Source: JBFIHZ01 sp041601535 (GTDB lineage: Bacteria; Pseudomonadota; Gammaproteobacteria; Xanthomonadales; SZUA-36). From it: 5,676 nucleotides of DNA. Both the position numbers and the translations under genes were made by a program. Positions 1-5,444 of this stretch are shown here, piece by piece (within the stretch, counting starts at the first letter, position 1; every line of letters begins with the position of its first letter). The stretch spans positions 1-5,676 of the forward strand of contig JBFIHZ010000281.1 of assembly GCA_041601535.1 (NCBI GenBank), given 5' to 3'. A model generated the notes under the pieces. The model was not told where the DNA came from. It saw only the letters and a list, made by a program, of their open reading frames with translations, and ran no database searches.

Positions 1-34
1 AAATCAGTTGCTCTACCAACTGAGCTATACCGGC
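1..34 (-). tRNA. tRNA-Thr, 5' half, cut by window edge
   Basis: Read on the minus strand, the bases form the first 34 positions of a tRNA: acceptor strand GCCGGTA, the D-arm core with GTTGGTAGA, the 5' side of the anticodon stem (ACTGA) and the start of the loop, ending at T34, the first anticodon base. The anticodon is therefore TNN. The acceptor and anticodon stem closely match gammaproteobacterial tRNA-Thr(TGT), and the position downstream of birA recalls the thrU-tyrU-glyT-thrT-tufB cluster. The 3' half lies outside the window, so pairing of the acceptor and T arms cannot be checked. The amino acid identity is inferred from the 5' half and synteny; that it is a tRNA is close to certain. 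Confidence 0.88.
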
Positions 35-97
35 ACGGTGGGGAACGGTATTTTCCTGCAGCGCGGCAAGAATATCCAGTGCTGCGTTGGTTTTATT
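10..97. repeat. 88-bp direct repeat, copy A (next to the intact tRNA)
   Basis: These 88 bases recur without mismatch at 204-291, 194 bases away. In minus-strand reading the unit holds 63 bases of tRNA leader followed by the first 25 bases of the tRNA gene. In this copy the tRNA continues through the D arm into the anticodon stem, so copy A is the functional one. The leader contains GCAGC and GCTGC arms that could pair, but I see no convincing sigma-70 promoter in it. The complete identity points to a recent duplication or to gene conversion. Confidence 0.95.
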
Positions 98-203
98 GTG
101 CAGGGAGGCTGGTCGTTGATGAGCGCAGCCGCCTTGCGGCGAAGCCGCAAGCAGGGAAGCGAAGCGACGACACCCCCGCTGGTGCGAAGACCTGCATCTT
201 CAG
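98..203. repeat. 106-bp palindrome-rich segment between the direct repeats
   Basis: The segment separates the two 88-bp repeats and resembles neither the tRNA nor the birA tail. Its centre is a strong stem-loop: an 8-bp perfect stem (133-140 with 144-151, CTTGCGGC/GCCGCAAG) with loop GAA on the plus strand and UUC on the minus strand. Outside this lie GTCGT (112-116) and ACGAC (167-171), and near the ends TGCAGG (99-104) and CCTGCA (191-196), giving nested, imperfect inverted symmetry. The heptamer GCAGGGA occurs twice (100-106, 151-157). This architecture is reminiscent of REP/BIME-type or MITE-like small palindromic repeats, but I recognise no named family, and one copy cannot prove mobility. 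Nothing in it looks coding. Confidence 0.6.
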
Positions 204-228
204 GCTCTACCAACTGAGCTATACCGGC
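204..228 (-). pseudogene. Truncated tRNA-Thr fragment (first 25 bases)
   Basis: On the minus strand this is identical to tRNA positions 1-25 of the gene at the window start, and then breaks off after GAGC into unrelated sequence (CTGAAGATG). No anticodon stem, T arm or 3' acceptor strand follows, so it cannot make a tRNA. It belongs to repeat copy B. It is a 5' fragment, whereas integrase attachment sites usually duplicate the 3' part of a tRNA, which argues against simple phage or island integration. Confidence 0.85.
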
Positions 229-291
229 ACGGTGGGGAACGGTATTTTCCTGCAGCGCGGCAAGAATATCCAGTGCTGCGTTGGTTTTATT
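204..291. repeat. 88-bp direct repeat, copy B (proximal to birA)
   Basis: Exact copy of 10-97. The match ends sharply on both sides: beyond 291/97 only a few scattered bases agree (CTGCA against GTGCA), and before 204/10 there is no similarity. In minus-strand order this copy comes first after birA, so a transcript running out of birA would pass a leader and a truncated tRNA 5' end, then the 106-base hairpin segment, then a second leader and the real tRNA. Confidence 0.95.
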
Positions 292-349
292 CTGCATACC
301 ATCCCGACAGGGCGGGCGGCATTACTACTGAAACTACATTTTCCCCGGG

Positions 350-1204
350 TCACCTTTCCCTGTTTCTCCCCGGCACACCCCTGACGCTGACGTCAGCGGC
401 CACAAATTCACGTTCGGTGATTGTGCCGTCATCATTTTCACACGATACCCGCAAACCGCCGGTGGGGCTGATCCCCAGCGCCGTTCCGTGGAGACGCTGC
501 CCGCCAGCAAACACTTCCACCTGGCGCTGGCGCAGTACATCCCATCGCTGCCAGTCCGTACGGAACGGTTCAAACCCCTGCTGAGAAAACACATCCAGCG
601 CAGCAAGCAATTCTTCGACCACTGCCGCTGCCACCGCCAGCCGCAGCCCGTCCCCGGCGGCGCCCTTTAACCGGGACACCACATCGGTCCAGCCCTGATC
701 AATCTGGCCAGCGGTTTCAGGGTCGTCTGGCAGGTAAATGTTCACACCCACACCAACTACCGCATGGGTTATACCCGCATTCGTGGAACGCAGTTCCATC
801 AGGATGCCGGCCAGTTTGCGGCCATCGGCCAGAATATCATTCGGCCACTTGATGCCATGATCTGCTACGCCGCAGTGTTGCAAGCCACGCGCGGTGGCCA
901 CCGCGACAGCCAGGGGCAAAGTGGCCAGAAACGTCACGGGACGCTCAAACGCCCAGCCCAGGCTTAAATAAAGATTACCGCCGGCCGGCGAGTGCCAATG
1001 CCGACCGCGGCGCCCACGGCCAGCGGTTTGCTGATCCGCGATCACGGCGTGCGCGTGCTGTTCAGCCAGGGGCAAGGACTGTAAATGCCGGTTGGTTGAA
1101 TCCACGCTGGGCAACACGCTGATGTTACCCAGCAGGGCGGCAGCCCGGGGCGATAATGCGGCACGCAGTTGGCCGCCATCAAGTTTGCTGAAGCGCGGTT
1201 TCAC
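350..1204 (-). CDS. birA: Biotin-[acetyl-CoA-carboxylase] ligase, catalytic domain only
   Basis: BirA makes biotinyl-5'-AMP from biotin and ATP and transfers biotin to a lysine of AccB, the biotin carrier of acetyl-CoA carboxylase, in the cytosol. The 284-residue product shows the family motifs in order: DSTN (35-38), the biotinyl-AMP loop GRGRRGRHW (62-70), KWPND with the catalytic lysine (119-123), KLAGIL (130-135) and GVGVN (151-155), then a C-terminal SH3-like domain (about 225-275). E. coli BirA has about 320 residues and an N-terminal winged-helix domain; here only about 25 residues precede the catalytic core, so that repressor domain is absent. The start is GTG: the same frame has a stop (that of plsY) just 7 codons upstream and no ATG near. 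The ribosome binding site is weak. The gene lies 18 bases after plsY, probably cotranscribed. No coaX follows before the tRNA, although in several gammaproteobacteria it does. Confidence 0.95.
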   Translation of the reverse strand: MKPRFSKLDGGQLRAALSPRAAALLGNISVLPSVDSTNRHLQSLPLAEQHAHAVIADQQTAGRGRRGRHWHSPAGGNLYLSLGWAFERPVTFLATLPLAVAVATARGLQHCGVADHGIKWPNDILADGRKLAGILMELRSTNAGITHAVVGVGVNIYLPDDPETAGQIDQGWTDVVSRLKGAAGDGLRLAVAAAVVEELLAALDVFSQQGFEPFRTDWQRWDVLRQRQVEVFAGGQRLHGTALGISPTGGLRVSCENDDGTITEREFVAADVSVRGVPGRNRER

Positions 1205-1222
1205 TGTGCTGCCGGAACGATG

Positions 1223-1855
1223 TCAGTGAAACCAGTTGCGAAACATCGCTTTTTCAAACCGGTGCTCCGTGCCTTTCACCAGCTTGCACACATTACCGCG
1301 GTGGGTAAACACCAGGAACGCAGCCAGTGCGATGCCCAGCCACCACTGCTCCGGTGGTGCCTGGATTAACCAGAAGGCTGGCACCAGGCTCACAGCGGCC
1401 AGCATGGTTGCCAGGCCCACCCAGCCGGTCAGCCCCAGGGTAAACAGCCAGACCCCCAACAATGGAATAAGCACCAGCGGCTGGATCGCGCTCAGGGCGC
1501 CGACCGCGGTGGCCGCCCCCTTGCCGCCACGAAAGCCATGCCATAGCGGGAAACAATGCCCTACCACGGCGGCAAATCCACATAACACGGCTTGCAGTTC
1601 AAGCGGGTATGCATCGGGCAGCCCGGGCAGGAGCAGCAGCGGCACCAGGGCAGCCGCCAGCACGCCCTTGCCGATGTCAATCACCACCACGCCCAGTGCA
1701 AAGCGGAAACCCTGGGTGCGGAAGGCATTGGTGCCACCGGCATTGCCACTGCCAGCCAGACGGATATCCACATGCCGGATGGCACCCAGCAACAGGCTGC
1801 CCGACAGGGAACCCAGACCGTAGGCCAGCAGCACCTTTATCAGTAACGCGATCAT
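1223..1855 (-). CDS. plsY: Acyl-phosphate:glycerol-3-phosphate acyltransferase PlsY
   Basis: PlsY is an inner-membrane enzyme that moves an acyl chain from acyl-phosphate to position 1 of glycerol-3-phosphate, giving lysophosphatidic acid, the first committed step of phospholipid synthesis. The 210-residue product has the family length and all motifs: GSL near the N-terminus (15-17), the SGSGN-type loop GSGNAGGTNAFR (35-46), GHCFPLWHGFRGGKGAAT (99-116, normally the glycerol-3-phosphate site) and HRGNVCKLVKGTE (185-197). About five hydrophobic segments alternate with these loops. The ATG at 1855 is the first start in frame; no strong Shine-Dalgarno precedes it. A 120-base gap with a candidate terminator separates it from the upstream fatty acid kinase fusion; in that gap a poor -35/-10 pair (TTGATC, 15 bases, TACACC) might start transcription. 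It is followed closely by birA in the same reading frame. Confidence 0.96.
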   Translation of the reverse strand: MIALLIKVLLAYGLGSLSGSLLLGAIRHVDIRLAGSGNAGGTNAFRTQGFRFALGVVVIDIGKGVLAAALVPLLLLPGLPDAYPLELQAVLCGFAAVVGHCFPLWHGFRGGKGAATAVGALSAIQPLVLIPLLGVWLFTLGLTGWVGLATMLAAVSLVPAFWLIQAPPEQWWLGIALAAFLVFTHRGNVCKLVKGTEHRFEKAMFRNWFH

Positions 1856-1911
1856 GGCACAGAGGTTACCGCATTCGGGTGTAAATGGAACCGGTCCAGA
1901 TCAATGAATGG

Positions 1912-1942
1912 AAAAAAATTCCGGGCCCGCCAGCAACGGGCC
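1912..1942 (-). terminator. Candidate intrinsic terminator after the fatty acid kinase fusion
   Basis: On the minus strand GGCCCG (1942-1937) pairs perfectly with CGGGCC (1929-1924) around a 7-base loop. Five bases later come seven consecutive T (1918-1912). The hairpin begins 34 bases after the kinase stop codon. The stem is short and the U tract is displaced a few bases from its foot, so termination may be partial, leaving some read-through into plsY-birA. Confidence 0.6.
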
Positions 1943-1975
1943 GGCTGCTTCGCCAACGGCCAGGCTGAACAGGGT

Positions 1976-3787
1976 TCAGTTAAGTGCTTCAGGTTGCGGC
2001 ACAAAACCGATGATCAGGCCGCCAGGGCCCAGGTGCACTCCCAGCGCCGGCCCGGCCTCGGAAACGTGGCAGGAGTGGATGCGGCCATGCAGTTTCAGCA
2101 CCGCTTTACGCAGCTCGACCGCTCCCTGTGGATGGTTGGCATGCGCGATGACGATGCGGTACATGCTGTCAGGCTTCATTTTGCGTGCCGCGCTGCGCGC
2201 CAGTGCTTGCGGGCGGGCACGGGTTCCGCGATGTATTCCGCCCAGGCTGATTTTTCCTTCGCGGCTGGCGGTCAGCAAGGGATTGACCTGCATCAGCCGG
2301 GTCAGCCGATGAACCCAGGCCGGTACCCGCCCGCCTTTCACCGCCCAGGCCAGATCATCGGTGATGGCCATCACGCGGGTGCGCGGCGCGGCCTCTTCCA
2401 ACAAAGCGAGGATTTCAGCTGCATTGAAACCGCGTTCTGCCGCTTCTGCCGCCAGCATGGCCAGCAGGCCCTGACCAGCCGAAGCACTGCGCGTATCGAA
2501 AACCTGCACCCGGCCTTCGGGCTGACGCCTGGCGGCCTGGCGGGCCGCCTCAATGGTGCCACTTAACTGTGCCGACAAACCCACCGATACGACGTCGTAG
2601 CCGTGGGAAGTCAGCAGGGAATACACCCGGGCGAAATCCTGCGTCGGCGGTTGTGAGGTCAAGGGCGTTTCCGCACTTTCCGCCAGCATGGTATAGAACT
2701 CGGCGGAGGTCATGGACACCCGGTCCAGGTATTCACGGTCACCAAAACTCAGCCGTACCGGCACCAGGTTGATGCCGAGGCGGTCGATTTCAGCCGGCGG
2801 AATGTCCGCGCCAGAATCCACCACCACAGCCACCTGGCCGGGCTGGTTCATCAGGCCGTGCTGGCGGTGCATGTCGTCAGCTTTCTGCTGGGTGATGCTG
2901 CCAAATTCCTCGCACAGCAGGAACAGCTCACCCGGGTTGTTTACATGCACGTGCACGCGAATGCGCTCGCGGCCTCCGGCCACTACCAGGGAACTGGAAT
3001 CCAGGGTTTCGATGCGGCGCATGACCGCGTCGCGGTCGAGCTGCGTGCCTTCGATCAGGCACTCGGTGCAATAGCGGTGATCGGCCGCTTCCATATTGGC
3101 GGCTTCCAGTGGTGCCGAAAGACCCATTTCCAGCGTGACCTCGTCCATTTCACCGCTTTCGATAAACGCCCAGATTCCTTCCAGCAGATCAACAAAGCCC
3201 TGACCTCCGGCGTCAACCACGCCGGCCTGACGCAACGCCGGCAGCTGATTCGGGGTATTGGCCAGCGAGCGGCGGGCGCGATCCAGGCCTGCCTTCATCA
3301 ACGCCCGGAAGTCCTGCACTCCATTGCTGACCTGGCGCGCGAGTTCAGCGGAAAAGTCATTCAGCACGGTGGGCAGGGTTCCCGCCACCGGTTTGGACAT
3401 GGCGCTCCAGGCCGCCTCGGCGCCAGCCACACTGGCGCGCGAGAAATCGGCGGCGGTAAGCAGCCGGCAGCCACTGACAGCATCACTGAAGCCGTGAAAA
3501 TATTGCGCCATGATGGCGCCGGAATTGCCCCGGGCGCCGTCCAGCGCCGCGTCCGCAATGTGCTGCATCAATGCATCAACACGTTGCTGCTGCGCGGAGG
3601 CGCCGGATTCCAGTATGGTCTTGAAGGTAAAGGCCATATTGGTGCCGGTATCGCCATCGGGCACCGGAAAAACGTTGATGCGATTAAGGTAATCACGGCG
3701 GGTAAACACATGACGGATTCCAGCGGAAATCGCCCGCAACATGCGGGGTCCGTCAAGGTAAGCAATTGCGGTGGGACTTTTCGCCAT
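1976..3787 (-). CDS. FakA-FakB fusion: DAK2 fatty acid kinase plus DegV domain
   Basis: In the Firmicute system FakA phosphorylates a fatty acid held by FakB, giving acyl-phosphate; this 603-residue cytosolic protein appears to combine both. Residues about 10-205 are a DAK2/DhaL-type kinase domain: PVPDGDTGTNM (41-51) with the Mg-ATP aspartates, ARGNSG (85-90) and VDAGGQGF (191-198). Residues about 235-310 match the FakA middle domain: YCTE (239-242) and VHVHVNNPG (278-286), supplying one Cys and two His that probably bind metal as in FakA. From about 318 a DegV/FakB domain follows: VVVDSGADIP, TSQPP (376-380), LSGT (407-410), DTRSASAGQG (430-439), KGGR (483-486), VNPLL (500-504) and the terminal GVHLGPG with His585. 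The usual FakA C-terminal domain is replaced by the FakB part. The ATG at 3787 has AAAGG about 8 bases upstream. Function is inferred from domains; lipid specificity is unknown. The location before plsY, which consumes acyl-phosphate, supports the role. Confidence 0.9.
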   Translation of the reverse strand: MAKSPTAIAYLDGPRMLRAISAGIRHVFTRRDYLNRINVFPVPDGDTGTNMAFTFKTILESGASAQQQRVDALMQHIADAALDGARGNSGAIMAQYFHGFSDAVSGCRLLTAADFSRASVAGAEAAWSAMSKPVAGTLPTVLNDFSAELARQVSNGVQDFRALMKAGLDRARRSLANTPNQLPALRQAGVVDAGGQGFVDLLEGIWAFIESGEMDEVTLEMGLSAPLEAANMEAADHRYCTECLIEGTQLDRDAVMRRIETLDSSSLVVAGGRERIRVHVHVNNPGELFLLCEEFGSITQQKADDMHRQHGLMNQPGQVAVVVDSGADIPPAEIDRLGINLVPVRLSFGDREYLDRVSMTSAEFYTMLAESAETPLTSQPPTQDFARVYSLLTSHGYDVVSVGLSAQLSGTIEAARQAARRQPEGRVQVFDTRSASAGQGLLAMLAAEAAERGFNAAEILALLEEAAPRTRVMAITDDLAWAVKGGRVPAWVHRLTRLMQVNPLLTASREGKISLGGIHRGTRARPQALARSAARKMKPDSMYRIVIAHANHPQGAVELRKAVLKLHGRIHSCHVSEAGPALGVHLGPGGLIIGFVPQPEALN

Positions 3788-3812
3788 GGGGAGCCTTTTG
3801 AAGGACCGCGCG

Positions 3813-3841
3813 AGTGTAACATACGGTACCGAACTGGCGAA
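3813..3841 (-). promoter_or_regulatory. Possible sigma-70 promoter of the fatty acid kinase fusion
   Basis: On the minus strand TTCGCC (3841-3836) and TACACT (3818-3813) are 17 bases apart, giving moderate -35 and -10 matches (3 and 4 of 6). Transcription would start near 3806, about 19 bases before the ATG, leaving room for the AAAGG ribosome binding site. It is the best pair I see in the divergent region, but the -35 match is weak. Confidence 0.4.
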
Positions 3842-3855
3842 TTTGCGCGGTCAGT

Positions 3856-3868
3856 GGTGAATTTCACC
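3856..3868. promoter_or_regulatory. Perfect inverted repeat, possible operator or enhancer site
   Basis: GGTGAA-T-TTCACC is a perfect 6-bp inverted repeat around one central base. It lies between the two divergent genes, about 15 bases upstream of the candidate kinase -35 box and about 80-90 bases upstream of the start predicted from the sigma-54-like element. Such a symmetric site fits a dimeric regulator of either gene, including a sigma-54 activator, but the protein that binds it is unknown. Confidence 0.35.
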
Positions 3869-3918
3869 GTAGGGCAGTCCGTTTTCGCCTGAAAAGTGAC
3901 TAAATACCCATGAATTTC

Positions 3919-3934
3919 TGGCATGAAACATGCA
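3919..3934 (+). promoter_or_regulatory. Sigma-54-like -24/-12 promoter of the PspC gene
   Basis: TGGCATGAAACATGCA has the essential GG and GC doublets exactly 10 bases apart and differs from the sigma-54 consensus TGGCACGNNNNTTGCW at two positions. A transcript would start near 3945, about 27 bases before the ATG, which leaves room for the ribosome binding site. In E. coli the psp operon is transcribed by sigma-54 with the activator PspF, so the element fits a PspC-type gene. The core also contains a perfect inverted repeat, GCATG-AAA-CATGC (3921-3933), which could be a repressor site instead. No sigma-70 promoter of comparable quality is seen for this gene. Confidence 0.5.
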
Positions 3935-3971
3935 TCTTTACAGTGGTGCACATCAACACGGAGAAAATTTC

Positions 3972-4310
3972 ATGACCGCAGATTCCATCATGCAGGAAAT
4001 CCGCCAGGCGCTGGAAGGGCGGCCCGGACAACCGCTGGTTTTGGGGGTTTGCCAGGTTCTGGCGGAGAAAATGGACAGCGCAGCCTGGCTGGTGCGGCTG
4101 GCCACCCTGGTGCTGGCGCTGTTTTTTACCCTGCCAGTGCTGGCGGGCTATATCATTCTGGGCTTCGCGCTGAAGCAGACCGAAAGCCGCACCCGCGACT
4201 TTTTCGCCGGCTTGTACATCCTGGCGCGAGAAACCGCCGATAAAGTCCTGGCCGCCCTGGGGCGGATTTTCGGCAATACGGGTGAACGTCCGGGAACTAA
4301 CGGCTACTGA
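3972..4310 (+). CDS. PspC-domain small membrane protein
   Basis: The 112-residue product matches the PspC domain: the GVC-x-x-LAE signature (25-32), DSAAWLVRLATLVLAL, then a single hydrophobic span of about 27 residues (40-66), which is close to the full length of enterobacterial PspC (about 119). In E. coli PspC sits in the inner membrane, senses envelope stress with PspB and releases PspA from PspF. The C-terminal part (about 74-100) forms a charged amphipathic helix, as in other family members. The ATG at 3972 is chosen over an in-frame ATG 14 codons upstream because GGAG (3960-3963) lies 8 bases before it and the upstream ATG would overlap the promoter. There is no pspA, pspB or pspF in the window, so a stand-alone role is likely. 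The last 14 bases overlap the convergent Kelch gene. Family assignment is firm, specific function is inferred. Confidence 0.85.
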   Translation: MTADSIMQEIRQALEGRPGQPLVLGVCQVLAEKMDSAAWLVRLATLVLALFFTLPVLAGYIILGFALKQTESRTRDFFAGLYILARETADKVLAALGRIFGNTGERPGTNGY

Positions 4311-5418
4311 GCTGACAATCCCTCTCAGCGGGTGGTTGAAAGCGGTAAGTCTGCCGGCTGACCTGCTGTCCGGACTGCATGCCGCCCACCAGGTAGAACC
4401 AGCCGTCATGCCATAACAAACCACGATGGTCCATGGTGGCGGGCTCCAGCATGCCGTGACAGGCCCACTGTCCGCTGACCAGGTCAATACTGAACAACGA
4501 TCCGGTGGGTTCGGACGGATTACCGTCATAGCCAATGCCGTTGAAGTTGTAGGGGTTGACCGCTCCGCCGGCAAACCACACCCGGCCGGATGCATCCGCT
4601 ACGGATGCCATGCGGTAGCGTGCCGGCCCAGGGTGTTGTGGCAGGGGCTGCCAGTGGACCCGTCTGAAATCATCTGTATGTATCCGACCCAGCCAGCACT
4701 CACCGGAAGATTCAAACTGGCGTGCCGTGCCATCTGCCGGGTAGCGGATGCGCACGCCATCGCAGACAACCATGCGGCCAGCGCTGATACCGCCAGCATG
4801 ACCAAATACCGGGGCGCCTGGCCAGGGCGTAGCCTGCGCCCAGCTACCGGTGGCGGTGTCCAGCACCTGTACCAGGTTGACGTTCCCGACATCGTGCCAG
4901 CCGCTGACCAGATAGATATAGCGATCCTGGTGCGCCAGCACCACCGCATCCTCGACTGCCACCGGCATGCGGCTGAATTCATCCCACTGCCGCGTTTCCA
5001 CATTCAGACGAAACACCTGTGGTGTGGACTGTTCGCTGCCATCCGCGGCTACGGTGTAACCGCCAAACAGGTATACCCGGCCCGCTACGCTGACCGCAGA
5101 GGCGGCCAATCGGCCGGCCGCGCCAGGCACGTCCGCCAGGCTCTGCCAGCTTTGCTGGCGGGAATCGTAAAGCCAGGAATCACTGAGCGTATCATCAGCT
5201 TGTTTGCCCGCACCCAGACCCAGCGCAGTGACCAGGAAAAAACCATCTTCGCCCGCCAGCAAAGCTACGGCATTATTGCTTACCGCACGGGGCAGCAACG
5301 GCAGGGTTTCGGCCTGAATGGTGGCTGGTGGCGTACTGCCCTGCTCGCCATCAGCGCCGACCGCATGGCCGGATGATAACAGCAGGCTGGTAGCCAGGGT
5401 CAGTGCCAGCCGGATCAT
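4297..5418 (-). CDS. Exported Kelch-repeat beta-propeller protein
   Basis: The 373-residue product begins with a signal peptide: Arg3, a hydrophobic stretch (4-14) and small residues ending VGA, with likely cleavage after Ala22, so it is probably periplasmic or secreted. The remainder has repeated Kelch-type elements: glycine pairs after hydrophobic strands (YLFGGY 116-121, YLVSGW 169-174, VWFAGG 280-285, FYLVGG 341-346), each with a segment ending in Trp (LYDSRQQSW 83-91, RLNVETRQW 137-145, VLDTATGSW 185-193, SIDLVSGQW 310-318). This suggests a six-bladed propeller, of similar size to NanM (YjhT, N-acetylneuraminate epimerase), but nothing proves that activity and no sialic acid genes are nearby. 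The mature part has four Cys (219, 241, 320, 368). The ATG at 5418 is the only start near the signal peptide; a stop lies 13 codons upstream in frame. It has no Shine-Dalgarno of its own and may be translated by coupling to the short ORF just before it. Confidence 0.85.
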   Translation of the reverse strand: MIRLALTLATSLLLSSGHAVGADGEQGSTPPATIQAETLPLLPRAVSNNAVALLAGEDGFFLVTALGLGAGKQADDTLSDSWLYDSRQQSWQSLADVPGAAGRLAASAVSVAGRVYLFGGYTVAADGSEQSTPQVFRLNVETRQWDEFSRMPVAVEDAVVLAHQDRYIYLVSGWHDVGNVNLVQVLDTATGSWAQATPWPGAPVFGHAGGISAGRMVVCDGVRIRYPADGTARQFESSGECWLGRIHTDDFRRVHWQPLPQHPGPARYRMASVADASGRVWFAGGAVNPYNFNGIGYDGNPSEPTGSLFSIDLVSGQWACHGMLEPATMDHRGLLWHDGWFYLVGGMQSGQQVSRQTYRFQPPAERDCQLSSR

Positions 5419-5444
5419 GCCGGACGCCGGGTTTTTGCAGCCAT
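5415..5444 (-). CDS. Nine-codon mini-ORF coupled to the Kelch gene
   Basis: On the minus strand GAGGA (5456-5452) lies 7 bases before an ATG at 5444, which opens a 9-residue frame, MAAKTRRPA, ending in TGA. This stop overlaps the Kelch start codon as ATGA. The frame has the ribosome binding site that the Kelch ATG lacks, so ribosomes ending here could restart on the Kelch gene. It could be a coupling leader rather than a functional peptide. Such short frames also occur by chance; the good ribosome binding site and the exact ATGA overlap favour a real role. Confidence 0.45.
   Translation of the reverse strand: MAAKTRRPA

Noticed and set aside
204..228. Second functional tRNA gene
   Set aside because: Only the first 25 bases are present; no anticodon stem or 3' acceptor strand follows.
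10..291. Attachment sites (attL/attR) of an integrated element
   Set aside because: The repeat includes the tRNA 5' part, not the 3' part, and the enclosed 106 bp has no integrase or other gene.
25..297. Minus-strand open frame of 90 codons through the repeat region
   Set aside because: It translates a tRNA fragment, the palindromic segment and the repeat twice in different frames; there is no ribosome binding site and no protein family resemblance.
301..320. Terminator after birA formed by CCCG and CGGG arms
   Set aside because: The stem has only about 4 bp and no T tract follows on the minus strand.
1790..1812. PlsY lacking the proline of the GSIP motif
   Set aside because: E. coli PlsY also lacks it (GSIS), so the GSLS here is normal variation and not a defect.
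1236..1823. Plus-strand open frame of 195 codons opposite plsY
   Set aside because: Low-complexity product rich in Pro, Ala, Thr and Ser with no family motif, antisense to a gene with all PlsY motifs.
2858..3892. Long plus-strand open frame of 344 codons opposite the kinase fusion
   Set aside because: It lies antisense to a strongly supported DAK2-DegV gene, its product shows no recognisable domain, and long antisense frames are expected in GC-rich genes.
3900..4595. Minus-strand open frame of 231 codons across pspC and the Kelch tail
   Set aside because: It overlaps two well-supported genes and its product has no recognisable domain.
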